Shown in pieces: positions 1 to 10,884 of a stretch of 64,000 nt of DNA. This stretch comes from Ceratotherium simum simum. Its lineage: Eukaryota > Chordata > Mammalia > Perissodactyla > Rhinocerotidae. A program made the position numbers and the translations under genes. Each line of letters starts with the position of its first letter. Positions within the stretch are counted from its first letter, which is position 1. The stretch spans positions 1,325,210 through 1,389,209 of the forward strand of contig NW_004454179.1 of the NCBI RefSeq assembly GCF_000283155.1. Reading direction: 5' to 3'. The notes below the pieces were generated by a model. The model had not been told where the DNA came from. It saw nothing but the letters and a program-made list of their open reading frames with translations, and did not search any database.

Positions 1-540
1 ACACAGATAGACTTCTCTCCCAGGGGTTGATTTGGGATTTGTACTCAAGCTTTGATTCTAAATTTGCTGTCATTTCCTGCTGGAAAATGCTATTTAAAGT
101 TACTTTACAGCAGAACTGTGTTAAGCACAGAATAATTTCATGTTTTAAAACGTGATCTTTAGGAATTGAGGTTTTGAGAAGAAGAAATTTTGTAAGCAGT
201 ACGTATCTTTACCTTCCCTTTGATGTTTTCAATGTTATTGTCATTGAACAATGACTTCAAGTTTATTGAGTCATTTTCAGTGATGCTCTGTTTTCTGCTC
301 TTTCTGATATTTCCCCTCACCACTTTCTTTAACCTTAATCCATTTCTATCTTCATGGTCCAGTTAGTCCCCACTGAGAGATGTCCAGTAAATAGTATCTG
401 AAGCAGTGAGGTTATTCCAGGAATCATGCCATATATACTTGAGTTGGGTATGAGTGCTCTATAAACATGATTTTTCATCACACATATTATGAACCTAAAT
501 GTGTTGAGTACTTTATTGACCCAGTGCTTGGACCAGTGCC
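1..540. other. RPP30 intron, no recognised feature
   Basis: AT-rich intronic sequence upstream of the first visible exon. I see no exon, RNA gene or clear repeat boundary. Confidence 0.5.
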
Positions 541-1860
541 AGCAAAGTTGCCAGTATCAAAAATGTCTGTGTGGCAAAAGAACATCAGAAACAAAGTTAA
601 AAGACTAATGACAGACTGGTAGAAATATATTCACTCATCTCATAGACAAAAGGCTAATCTCCTTAATATATAAAGAGCTCCTAGAAATTGAGAAGTTAAA
701 GAAAGCTGAACAATCCCCAAAAATAGATTAAGAATATGAAAAAGACATTTCACAGGAGAGGAAGTACAAATGGCTCTTAAACATGAAAGATACTTAAATT
801 CATCATAATAAGAAATTTACATTAAAATCACCTGTCTGATTGGCACAAACCCGGAAGTTTGATGATACCCTCTGTTGTAAGGCTGTGGGAAAGCAGGCAT
901 TCTCATACGTTGCTTGTAGCAGTGTAAATTGGAACAGTCCATATGGGGGAGTGGGTAATTGGCAACAACTATCAAAATTACAAGTGCTTTACCCTCTGAC
1001 CTAGTGAATGAGTTTCCTAGGGCTGCCATAACAAAGTACCACAAACTGTGTGGCTTAAAACAACAGAAATTTATTGTCTCACATTTCTGGAGGCTAGAAG
1101 TCTGAAATCAAGATGTCATCAGTATCATGCTTCCTCTGAAATCTGTAGGGGAATGCTTTTTTGCCTCTTAGCTTTTGATGGTTTGCCGGCAATCTTTGGC
1201 TGTCCTTGGCTTGCACTTGCCTAACTCAAGTCTCAGCCTTTGTCTTCACAATGTGTTCTCCCTGATGTCTCTCTGTCTTCACATGCCTGATATCTTATAA
1301 AGACCATATTGGATTAGGAGCCCGCCCTATTCCAGTATGACCTCATCTTAACTAATTACATCTACAATGACCCTATTTCCAAATAAGGTCACGTTCTGAG
1401 GTACTAAAGGTTAGGACTTCAGCATACCTTTTATGAGGGGACATAATTCAACCCATAATACCCAGCAATCTCGCTTTAGTGTTTATTCTACAAATATATT
1501 GAAACAACCCAAAGTCTATCAGTAGAGACTTGGTTAAACACATGCCATACCTCTACAATGGAATACTATGCAGCTATGAAACAGAATGTGGAAGTTATGA
1601 GCTGACATGGAAAATCCTTCAAGTCAGAACAAGAATGTGGCAGGCTACCTTTTGAGTAAGAAAGAAGAAAAATAGTGTATATTCATATTTGCTTATATTT
1701 GTGTGAAGAAACTCTGGAAGAAGACAGAAATTGAGTGATTATGGGAGGTGGGGATGGGGCAAATGGGAGCAGAGATACAAGTAAGACTTTGTATTGCTTT
1801 CTTATGTTACTTTGATTTGTGACTCATATGAACAGGTTACCTATCTTAAAGAATGGTACA
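541..1860 (+). mobile_element. Old L1 3' fragment, split by a MaLR LTR
   Basis: Segments 541-1004 and 1461-1860 resemble a decayed L1 ORF2 end and 3' region. Cues are a stretch around 650-790 reading like LLEIEKLK...KRHFTGEE, and the 'caatggaatactatgcag' phrase near 1556 that is characteristic of L1 ORF2. An antisense LTR interrupts the copy between them. The element is old, with many stops. Confidence 0.65.
1005..1460 (-). mobile_element. Solo MaLR LTR (MST/MLT1 type), antisense, inside L1
   Basis: It begins with the reverse complement of the usual MaLR 3' end ('gtttcctagggctgccata') and closes with the reverse complement of the usual start ('ttcaacccataata'). The internal 'ccctatttccaaataaggtc' block is also characteristic. 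It is a solo LTR with no internal region. Confidence 0.8.
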
Positions 1861-3430
1861 CCGCAGGGGTATCATCCTTTTGAATTCAGTAAAGACCTAA
1901 TTTTCCTGAAATTAACAGGGAATCTGTATATTGTCCCAGTAATGAACTCCCTGTTTTCTTTCTCTTAAGTTTTGCTTAGTTCTTGGAATTTTACCACCAA
2001 TATCTCTTGATTGAAGTGTCACACAGCTGCCCTTGGTTTGTAGCATCATTATGACTGTTATTTCTCATTAGTAAAGAAATCTAATCATCTGTCTGTTCCA
2101 GAGCCTTTGGTCAGAGATGCGAACAAAAGCCAATCAGGCAGGTACTGCCCTTCTTGATGAAAAGGTTGTTATGAACAAGCATTTGATGAGCTTAAGGCAA
2201 TTTACATTAAAATGTTCTTAGAAGCAGGAGCCTAGGTAATGAATCTGTATTTTATCTATCTAAAAATTTCAAATAATGTGTTATGAAAGAAATCCTCACA
2301 ACCTTCAATAGCACATTATCTTTAATTTCTCTCAGAGTTTTCTTAGCTATTTAAATATGAACTTGATTAATGTGCTAAGATCAAAATCAGAACTTTTTTC
2401 TTAAAAAATAAACTGATAATTATGTCATTTTTTCTCCCCACCCTACCCCCCCAAAACAAGTTTTTATTTTGATCTGGTCCCCAGAGGGGGCTAAAATTTT
2501 AGATTTCGATTAGGAATACTTTGGGACCTGGTTGCCCAGTTCTGGGTATCATCCACATCTTTGATTTCCCCTCTTCTCCATCCTACTGCCTTGTGTTTTA
2601 GTTCAGCAACAAGAGGGATGAAGAAAAGAAATATGTCAGCCTCTTTGGCTAATTAGTAGTTCTGGTAAGAGAAAGAGCCAGAAGGGTAGTTGAGAATATG
2701 GCTGAAGGAGGTGTTTTGGTTTATCTGTAAGTTTCAGTTAGCCAAGTTCATTCTGGTTCTTTTTATGATGGATAATCCGTAATGAACAGCGTTATCAATG
2801 ACCTCTTTTCCATAAGATACTGTTTATTCACTCAGAATATAAACATAGTAAACACTTTTTGTAGAAAAGGCAGTTGTGTGCTACAAAGAAGTATCAGGAT
2901 GCCAGCTCACAAGAAGTGTACAAGCTGGGCAGGGAGAATGAGGTGCACGCTTAACTATGGCACAAAGAATATCATAACAGACGTCATTCCCAGAAATAAT
3001 CAGCACAGGAGTTAGAGGTAGGAAAAAGTTGTCAGGAAAGGGGAGAGGGGAAGGTTGCAGTATGGAAATTAGTATGTAAATTCTAACTAAACTAATATCA
3101 GATATGTAGGAAAATCTAAAATAAAACCTGGGAGCCTCAAGGCAGGAGGAAGAGTTAAGGAAAGAGAAGATTGGGGGATGGAAAAAAGGAAATCTGTGTT
3201 CAGGAAGGAAAAGTAGAAGGAGCCTGTGAGGTACACCTGAATTAAATCAAGGTAGGCTACCAATTCTGGAAGAAGACAGGTTTTTTCATTCCCTGTAAAG
3301 ATTCTGGAGTAGATCTCCAGCAGTCACAGCTGGATCAGTCCCAACTCATCCTCTGGGTAGTAGAAACTCATTTGCCAAGCACAGACTTGGACCATACCTC
3401 CTGGTCTGTGCCTGCTTTCCTTCCTTTCAT
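1861..3430. other. RPP30 intron, no recognised feature
   Basis: Intronic sequence without exon signals or repeats I can name. A purine-rich patch lies near 3020-3230. Confidence 0.4.
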
Positions 3431-3446
3431 TCAAAAGACCACTGCA

Positions 3447-3590
3447 GGGGCCGGCCCAGTGGCGTAGTCGTTAAGTTTGTGCACGCCGCTTTGGCGGCCC
3501 AGAAGCCATGCTGTGGCGGCATCCCACATATAAAATAGAGGAAGATTGGCACAGATTTTAGCTCAGGAACAATCTTCCTCACCAAAAAAA
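3447..3590 (+). mobile_element. ERE-type SINE, short form, with 14-bp TSD
   Basis: It opens with the equine tRNA-derived head 'ggggccggcccagtggcg', continues through a shortened body and a tail unit 'ttagctcaggaacaatc', and ends in poly(A). The target-site duplication AAAAGACCACTGCA is exact at 3433-3446 and 3591-3604. It sits within an L2 fragment. Confidence 0.9.
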
Positions 3591-3604
3591 AAAAGACCAC
3601 TGCA

Positions 3605-4065
3605 ACCAATGGCTTTGCCATTGCCAGTCTGATTATCACCTTCATCCTAAAATCCTTCAGATGCTTCCCATTGCTGTTAAGATTCATCCTGTCTCCAGTC
3701 ATCCTGTCTCCAGTTCTAGATGTGCACTGTTGGCCCATCCCATCCTCTTTAGCCTGCATTCCCACCACAGGGCCCCCTCATTCTCTCTTCCCCAGCCTAT
3801 GACCTCTGCACACTACCATGCCTCCTTCTAACCCCAGGGCCTTTCCACATACTCCTCCCTCTACTGTTAAATTCCTTCCTCACCCACTCTTAAACTTCTC
3901 CTTGATAGCACTTATCACAATTGAAGCTTTGTATTTTTGTGTAATTATTTGATAGTCTCCCCTCCTAAACTGGAAGCTCTTAAAAGGGAGGAACCCTGTC
4001 AGCTTTTGCTCACCCTTCCCATGCATACTTGGCTTAACACATATCTGTTGTGAATGGATAAAGAT
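3605..4065 (+). mobile_element. L2 3' end fragment
   Basis: Pyrimidine-rich text such as 'ccccagggcctttccacata', 'agcacttatcacaattgaa' and a terminal part resembling 'ttaacacatatctgttgtga' matches the sense 3' end of LINE L2. It continues across the ERE insertion to about 3425. Confidence 0.65.
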
Positions 4066-4359
4066 ACTGAGGTGCTCATCAGGGAAACTATAGTGTAGTG
4101 GTGGATTTCAATCCCATTTTCACCCCTTTCAGGCTGTTTTCTTACCTGTGGATGCCTACCTAGTAAGAATGCCTTAAATAAGAAAGTTTCTTTTTCTCAT
4201 GTAAAAGACCAAGCTTGTCTGGTGAGCTGCGCAAAATCATCAAGAGCCCAGGCCTCTTCTGTCTTTTTTGCTGGGCATCTATGAATCCAGCTAAAAATCA
4301 GGGTCTCTGTTAGTAAAGAAAAAGGGGAGAACAGATATGGGGGCAATTAGCAGTCTCTC

Positions 4360-4700
4360 CCACAGTGCCTTATAAAGGTATTGTAAGGGTTAAATATGTA
4401 CATAAGACTCTCAGCACAGTGCCTGGTGGCACTCAACATGGCTGTTAGTATTCTTTCATTTAACATGTACATAACAAATGATTTCCCCGGGAGGCCTTCC
4501 TACCCCTGTCTTTGGACATTTTTCAGCTTTTCATTTCTTTGTCTCTTCATTCTTGGGTCAAATTACTTGGTTTACTGTTTGCAAACAGTTTACTCTAAGT
4601 GTAGGGAGCACATCTCCAGTTTCCTTTTGATAGTTCATGGAATAACAGCCCTCTGCCACCACTCTGGGACTTGTTCTCCTTAACCTTTCCATGATTTCTG
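4360..4700 (+). mobile_element. MIR and L2 fragments
   Basis: At 4365-4450 the 'cagcacagtgcctggtggc' text resembles a MIR 3' part. At 4480-4690 the 'gaggccttcctacccctg' text resembles L2. Both are old and partial. Confidence 0.5.
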
Positions 4701-4935
4701 TTTATACAAAGTCAGCTTCCCCACAGCTAAGATAAACTCTGTTGATCAAATAGAGCCACAGATCTGTTTTCTTCTCCTGTGGGTGGTGCCGTTCGGGTGT
4801 AAATCTGCTTTTGTTTAAGGCTGTACCTTGACACGCAGGAGGTGGGTGGTGGGAGGTGAGGAGGGAGGTAAGGGGGAACTGTAGGACAGTGTGTGTTTAT
4901 CCTTGACATTTTCACTTTCTTTATTTCCTGTGAAG

Positions 4936-5052
4936 GCAATTGACCGAGGTGTGGGCTTTGAACTTGTCTATAGCCCCGCTATCAAAGACTCCACAATGAG
5001 AAGGTACACAATTTCCAATGCCCTCAATTTGATGCAGGTCTGCAAAGGAAAG
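4936..5052 (+). CDS. RPP30: RPP30 exon encoding AIDRG...CKGK
   Basis: This 117-nt, phase-0 exon encodes 39 residues of the barrel domain, from AIDRG through the TMRRYTIS motif to VCKGK. It is flanked by an acceptor ending tgaag at 4931-4935 and a donor gtatgt at 5053. It is the first RPP30 exon visible in the window. Confidence 0.94.
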
Positions 5053-8000
5053 GTATGTTCCATAAACTGAGGATATTTTTCAAATCTAGCAGTATATTAT
5101 TAATACACTCGAATTATCAAACTGAGTCATTTTCCTTAAAGCAGAAAGGCACAAGAATAAATTCTCCCCTGTCGATGAGCTGTGCAGGTTGTTGTTTTTT
5201 TTTTTTGGTGAGGAAGATCAGCCCTGAGCTAACATCCGTGCTAATCCTCCTCTTTTTGCTGAGGAAGACCGGCTCTGAGCTAACATCTATTGCCAATCCT
5301 CCTCCTTTTTTTTCCCCCAAAGCCCCAGTAGATAGTTGTACGTCATAGTTGCACATCCTTCTAGTTGCTGTATGTGGGACGCGGCCTCAGCATGGCCGGA
5401 GAAGTGGTGCATCGGTGTGCGCCCGGGATCCGACCCCGGGCCGCCAGTAGCGGAGCGCGCGCACTTAACCGCTAAGCCACGGGGCCGGACCCAGCTCTGC
5501 AGGTTTTAAGGGAAAGAAAAATATCAAGGGAAGAATAATGCCAGGTGGGAGAAGATGTATTGAAAGCCTTTATCCTTCAGTAAGGAATCTGCAGTTTACC
5601 CACTGTGAAAAGAATAGTCTAGATAACAGTTGCTTGTCATCAGTGAGTTGAATTAAGGTTGTATGACCTTTTCAACTAGTTTTTAAAACTTATTCATCTT
5701 TTCTAAGATCTGTTGGGAAGGCCTGTTCTACCTCTTACTATAGGCTGCCTTTAGTTTGATAGGAGGTCTTTCATTCTTTCACTTTAATTATTTACCTTAT
5801 TTTTACAGGAAGTTGGTATTTATAGAACCTTGAATATTAAAATGTTATTACTGGTTATTGTATTATAAGACTCTTCAATTTTTTTATATTTATCTAAGAT
5901 TAATATTGATCACTTTCTATTTTCTAGAATGTAATTATATCTAGTGCTGCAGAAAGGGTAAGTCTGGCATTAAGTACTTTGTTAAAACTTGGAAAAGTTT
6001 CTAGGGGAGAGATTAAAATAGTAATATAATGAACATTTATTGCATGTTTTCATTTTTAACTGCATTTGCTTATTGTAATTGCTGAAGAGTAAAATATATC
6101 CCCATTCCTTTTGGGCTTCAAGTTTTATTTATATAAATAGTTTTTCCTTTATATTGTTACAGAATGATTTTCAAGGATCTTTTATATTTTCAAAAACTTA
6201 AACCCATCAAAATTATAAGGACTTAAATTTATGCGATTGACTTCCTTATTTTTGGATACTTAAGCATCTTATTAATTTACTACAGATGAAGTCATTGAAA
6301 TGTTATGAATAACTTCTCTCGTGTCTATATTTTGTTCGTTTTATTTTTAGCCTTTAGAAATAAGAGGCCCATATGACGTGGCAAACTTGTATCCTTTCGT
6401 GAGTAAGAAGTTACTGAAATTTTTTTTAGGAAATTTGGAATTTGATATGATATTACACTTTAACAAGATATTTTTCTTAACCTTTTACTGTAAGTTTTCC
6501 AACTAATAGCTTCAAAAACAAATTATATCAGGTTGTAGAGAGCTTCCTCCTTTGTTTTCTTGATTAAGGGTGAGATGGGAAAAGGAGAAGGAGGGACTCT
6601 GTATTCTAAAAGCCTAGAGTTAGGGACCGGCCCCGTGGCTTAGCGGTTAAGTGCTCGCACTTTCGCTGCTGGCGGCTTGGGTTCAGATCCCGGGCGCGCA
6701 CTGAAGCACCGCTTTTCCAGCCGTGGGTGAGGCCGCATCCCACATACAGCAACTAGAAGGATGTGCAGCTATGACATATAACTATCTACTGGGGCTTTAG
6801 GGGAAAAATAAATAAATAAAATTATAAAAGCCTAGAGTTAGATGAGCCTCTTTGCAGATGCATGTTCCCTTTGGGCTAAGACCTCCTGTAGAAGTAAAGC
6901 CTCTCTCTCTGTATGACGGTGAGCTGGCCTTTCCGGTTATGTTTGTGTTAGTCTCGTGTCCTTGGCTGACTCTGGGTTGAAATCCTTAATGATCCCACCA
7001 GAGGGTTGCTCTTTGGGCTGTCTGAAAGTGATGCCAAAGCTGCAGTGTCCACCAACTGCCGAGCAGCACTTCTCCATGGAGGTAAGCAAGTTCTTCCAAT
7101 AAAAACACTGAATGGTCATGTTAGAAGCCAATCATTGTTATCAAACTGTTGAGCCATATCTACTCTTATTATCCTGCCTTGCAGAGTTCCTTTCAGGTCA
7201 TCTTTTCTCAGCCTGTTTTAACCATACCCATCAATGCCTTCTCACCCTTTAGTTTGTGGAATGAGTATAGTTTGCATTACAGAAATGAGTATTGAATGTG
7301 TTCTTTCAAGCTCTGCATATGTCTCCCAGCCTACATTTTGATAGGCTTCTAATTTCCCTTTCTCCTCCCTCCTCTCCAGAGGGGCCTGCTTTCCCTGCTG
7401 AAAATCACTGCTTTAGAGAACTGAAACGTTAAAAATATACGTTAAGCCATTTATTAGGAACACAAAAACAGCAAATACATTTTTTAAAACCAGCTAATAA
7501 ACCCAAAATGTAACTTTTCACATTTATTACAACTTATATGATTCTTTGCTCCTTTTTTGTTTACACGTTCAAGTATGTGCAGACTATACATTTTTACTCA
7601 ACATTTTGTTTACGCGTATCTACCTCCTCACCTTAATTCCACTACTGGAAGCCACTGAATTTTTTATTCATCAGATGATAAAAATTGAACTAGAAGTATT
7701 TGATGTGCCAAGACTTTGGAGAATAAAAGTGAGATTTTACTAAAAGGAAAATCTGCTGTTTTATCTTCATTCTCTGTAATTTTTAGCACTAGTGGTAGTG
7801 GTCAAGAAGCAGTTTACTTGATCACCCTGACGGATTTTACACTTCAGAGTAGGTTGCTACATGTAGATTAGGTTATTTGGCATGCAAATAGTTAGGTTAT
7901 TGAAGGCTTGTGTGCTGTGTCTGGATTTTAACGATCTGATTTCCACTTGGGAGAACCAGTTACTGTATTGACTTACCATGAATTAGATGATTTTGCTTTT

Positions 8001-10884
8001 GTTTTCAGTATTCTTCGTTTGAGATTGTTGTATTATATAGCCCAGACCCCATCACGTAAGCTCTAGGAATGACCTAATTAGGACTTTATCAAATAGATTT
8101 TCTTGAACTTAGGGAAGAGTGGATTTTTTGTCTATTTTAAGTGAATATAAGGAATCATCAAGATTTTGGATGACAAGTAGTGTTCCAAAATAGACCAAAA
8201 CATAAAAGGAAAACTTAAAAAAAATGTTAATAGGGAAAACTATGAAGTTCTGAATTTGACTTCAAAAAACTCAACTATTCAATAAAGGGTATATATAAAG
8301 CTAGGCTGTTATAGAAGCTAAACTAAAAGAAAAACTTGAGGACATTAGTAGCATTACCATTCTCCCTAGTGTGGCCAGGGCAGTCCTAGTTTATGCCTGC
8401 TGTCCTATAGAATTAACACATCTAGAGGGTAAATTATAGTCACCCTGGTTTTAGTTGACATTGGGATGAGACATTAGTGTGGTATGTTCCTAAGATTGCT
8501 AATTCAGGCTTAGGTTACATTAGAAGAAATAAAGGATTCTGAGGCAAGGGGATTCAGTCTTGTTACTACCCTCTGCACTGATGAAGTCCCAGCAGGCATC
8601 TGTATCATCCTGAATGCCACATTTAAGAAGGACACACGTGCACTGGAGCACTACCTGAAGACGGTTAATAGGTTCTTAGAGGGTCCAGAAACCTTATCAT
8701 GAGAGGAATTGTTGAAAGCAGTACAGGAATGGATACCTGGAAAACAGAAGACTTGGGACATGTTGTAGCTGGCATTCAACATTGGAAGGCTTGCCAAGGG
8801 AATCAGAATTAGATGGATCCTGTGGGGTTCCGGAAACCAGTGAATAGCACTTCTAAGGAGGTTGTGGGGAAGGGACAGAGGAAAGAGGTTCAAGGCCAGA
8901 GGCTTCCCTGTGATTGATGAGGTTGGTGTCCAGTCAGCCATTTGACCAAGATGGACATGTTGGGGACACCTGCCCTAATTCTTCATGAACAAAATAGTGC
9001 ACTTGTAAGTAATTCCTGTAGAGGTAGTTGTAGATTTTCTTTGGCAGGATGATTAAAGGCAATACTAATGGGAAAACACTTTGTGAACTAAAGCCCTGTA
9101 CAAATTGTAGCTTCTTGCTATTAATTATTTCTAAAAGACTCACACTAAATGGGTTACTGTATCTGATAACTATAAAAGTCTTATTTTTCAGTTGTTTGTA
9201 GTGTGTCAGTTTACATTAAGAAGTTCAAGTGATAAAAAAGAGAACATTTCTGAGATGGAACTAAAATAATTTTGAAACTAATGCATTTTGTTTTGTTACG
9301 AAGTGTTGGTTTTCACAATTTAATTTTTATATATTTTTATTCATTCAACTGATTTCTAGAATTTTACTCAGAATCATGGGGTTATAAATCAACATCTCTA
9401 AATGCAACATTTTTCATTTGGTGAAGTGGAAATCATTGGTAATTTCTATTTATTTTGAGGTTCTTTGCTTATTTTGTCAGTTTAATGACTTTGAGAACAG
9501 TTTTGTCTTTTATAAATTAAAATACTTTTAAATGGCAAACATTTAGTAGACTTGGTAAGTTAATCCTAATAAATGGGAAGGTAATGCTTAGCTCTTTAGA
9601 ATTGACTTTACTTTTACTACTTGAAGTAGGAATAATTCTTAACTACATTTATGTTCATCAGGTTCTTTTGATTCTACCTCCTTCATAGCTAACAAATCTC
9701 TCTCTCCTCCCTAGTCCTTCCTCAGGACTAATCTGCCTCTCTTTTATGGCAGTGTGGTCCTTCACAAAATACCCTTCCAGCCTTATTTCTTTCTAATTTT
9801 TTCTTCATTCCTCCTTCACACCAGCCATATCATCCCCTACACATACGAGGATCTTCTTATCTCTCTCTCCATGCCTTTGCAAAGGAATACTTTCTTCTCC
9901 ATTTTTTTCTTCTTTCTTATTCCTGTGTCACCTCTTTATGATACCTTTCTTGATTCATCCAGGCAGAGTTCCTTCTTGTGGGTGCCTCCATTCCTATTGT
10001 ATTTGCCCTTAATGCTCTCAGCTCCTAGTGTGTGCTAGCAAGCAGTGCTGTGTTAGGCATCTTTATACCCTCCAGAGATGACACAGTACCTGGCCCATTG
10101 TCATTATTTAGTTGGCTAAATGTAAGTTGAACTCTGCTGCCAACCTGACCTAAACATCCAATAATTCCCATTCTTTTTTGTCCATTGTCACCAATAATAT
10201 ATGAGATCAATAAACCTGTGAGTTTGGTTTTCTTCCTTCACTCAACAAGTATTTATTGAACACCTGTTACATAACCAGGCATTTCTGGGTTTGGCAATAC
10301 AGTACAATTGATTCTTCAGAGGGACGTTGATGATCTAGTGAAGGACACAGATAAGGTACGTGCTGTAAAATGAAGTTAGCACACGCGCCATCATGGGAGC
10401 ACCTCAGTTGACTGTTGTCCTTGCTGTCTTGATTCATCCCTCTTTCCACCATCCATAAAGCATCTGCTGCACCAGTGTCTGTGACGTGGGTCTGGCTCCA
10501 TAAGATGCCGTGGATAGACCCCTAGACATAACCTGCCCTGCAATTTTACCTATGAGGTAATCCTTTTGGAATGTAGATATTAGTAATGTACTGTTATTTG
10601 TATATGTTGGGGGAAAAAAGGTAATAACAGTAAATGGCATCAGCGTTAGTAGCAGTTCATTATGGTTTTACCATTTACTAATGCTGGAAGTCAAAGTAAT
10701 ATGGTGAAACTTGTTAAACCACCTCTTTTTAAATCATGTCTTCAAGCACTGTGGTTTCCCTGTTTGTTTTATAGAAACAAGAAAAACTGCATTTGGAATT
10801 ATTTCCACAGTGAAGAAACCTCGGTCATCAGAAGCAGATGATGATTCTCTTCCAGCTTGCAAAAAAGCCAAGTGTGAGGACTGA
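4936..10884 (+). CDS. RPP30: RPP30, ribonuclease P/MRP protein subunit p30 (3' part, five exons)
   Basis: Rpp30 is a nuclear protein subunit of RNase P, which removes 5' leaders from pre-tRNA, and of RNase MRP, which acts in rRNA processing. The family has a TIM-barrel-like fold and packs beside POP5 and other subunits on the catalytic RNA. The joined exons 4936-5052, 5928-5957, 6351-6388, 7002-7081 and 10775-10884 give 375 nt: 124 codons plus TGA at 10882-10884. Recognisable segments are AIDRGVGFELVYSPAIKDST, NVIISSAAER, PLEIRGPYDVANLG, LFGLSESDAKAAVSTNCRAA and a lysine-rich C-terminus ending KKAKCED. All internal junctions have AG acceptors and GT donors and keep frame. If the protein has the usual 268 residues, these are residues 145-268. 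The 5' exons and promoter are not in the window, and I found no additional exon in 1-4935. Family identity is very secure; splice use is inferred from sequence. Confidence 0.95.
5191..5492 (-). mobile_element. ERE SINE, full length, antisense
   Basis: A full equine SINE in reverse orientation: oligo(T), two copies of the 'gagctaacat' tail unit, the 'gcacatccttctagttgctg' body and the tRNA-like head ending 'cacggggccgg'. Near-identical 13-bp flanks (AGCTGTGCAGGTT at 5178-5190 and AGCTCTGCAGGTT at 5493-5505) mark the target-site duplication. It lies in the RPP30 intron after the first visible exon. Confidence 0.92.
5928..5957 (+). CDS. RPP30: RPP30 30-nt small exon (NVIISSAAER)
   Basis: This exon is exactly 30 nt, ten codons, and encodes NVIISSAAER. 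It is preceded by a pyrimidine-rich acceptor (ttttctag) and followed by gtaagt. Both ends are phase 0, so skipping it would remove ten residues without a frameshift. The segment is a conserved buried strand in the family, so loss would probably damage the fold. Confidence 0.93.
6351..6388 (+). CDS. RPP30: RPP30 38-nt small exon (PLEIRGPYDVANL)
   Basis: This 38-nt exon encodes PLEIRGPYDVAN plus the first two bases of a Leu codon. The acceptor is strong (ttatttttag). The donor that keeps the frame is gtatcc at 6389, which is poor at positions +5 and +6. A much stronger motif, gtgagtaag, begins at 6399. Only the upstream site joins in frame to the exon at 7002. Confidence 0.92.
6624..6824 (+). 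mobile_element. ERE SINE lacking tail units, with 17-bp TSD
   Basis: The head 'ggaccggccccgtggcttag' through 'ctactggggctttag' is followed by an (AATA)n tail instead of the usual tail units. A perfect TSD, TAAAAGCCTAGAGTTAG, occurs at 6607-6623 and 6825-6841. It lies in the RPP30 intron between 6389 and 7001. Confidence 0.93.
7002..7081 (+). CDS. RPP30: RPP30 exon encoding GLLFGLSESDAKAAV...LLHG
   Basis: This 80-nt exon begins by completing the split Leu codon and then encodes the GLLFGLSE motif, DAKAAVSTNCRAA and LLHG. It ends after the first base of a Glu codon. The acceptor is cccaccag at 6994-7001 and the donor is gtaagc at 7082. Confidence 0.94.
7082..10774. other. Large RPP30 intron before the last exon
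   Basis: A 3.7-kb intron. It holds an L2 fragment (about 9690-10045) and an L2-end-like stretch (about 10225-10290). The 8640-8940 stretch looks like an unassigned ancient repeat. I see no exon or RNA gene. Confidence 0.5.
9690..10045 (+). mobile_element. L2 fragment in RPP30 intron
   Basis: Pyrimidine-rich sense L2-like text, including 'atgcctttgcaaaggaatac', 'tgtcacctctttatgatacc' and the phrase 'gcagagttccttcttg'. It is decayed and its boundaries are approximate. Confidence 0.5.
10775..10884 (+). CDS. RPP30: RPP30 last coding exon, basic C-terminus and stop
   Basis: After an acceptor ending tttatag at 10774, this exon encodes ETRKTAFGIISTVKKPR, then an acidic stretch with ADDDSLPACKKAKCED, then TGA. 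The first part is well conserved in the family. The tail beyond KKPR is the part that varies among mammals. Its KKAK cluster suits nuclear or nucleolar localisation, which is an inference. Confidence 0.94.

Noticed and set aside
2101..2160. Possible additional RPP30 exon upstream of 4936
   Set aside because: The expected LFHIACTHLDVDLV-type coding text is absent anywhere in 1-4935, so the preceding exon must lie off the window.
5117..5356. Recurrent frames with 'SSGLIFLTKKK'-like text, also near 14,000, 36,600 and 63,200
   Set aside because: These are translations of ERE SINE tail units. The recurrence is due to the repeat, not a gene family.
6937..7131. Minus-strand frame over an RPP30 exon
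   Set aside because: Antisense shadow of the real exon at 7002-7081.
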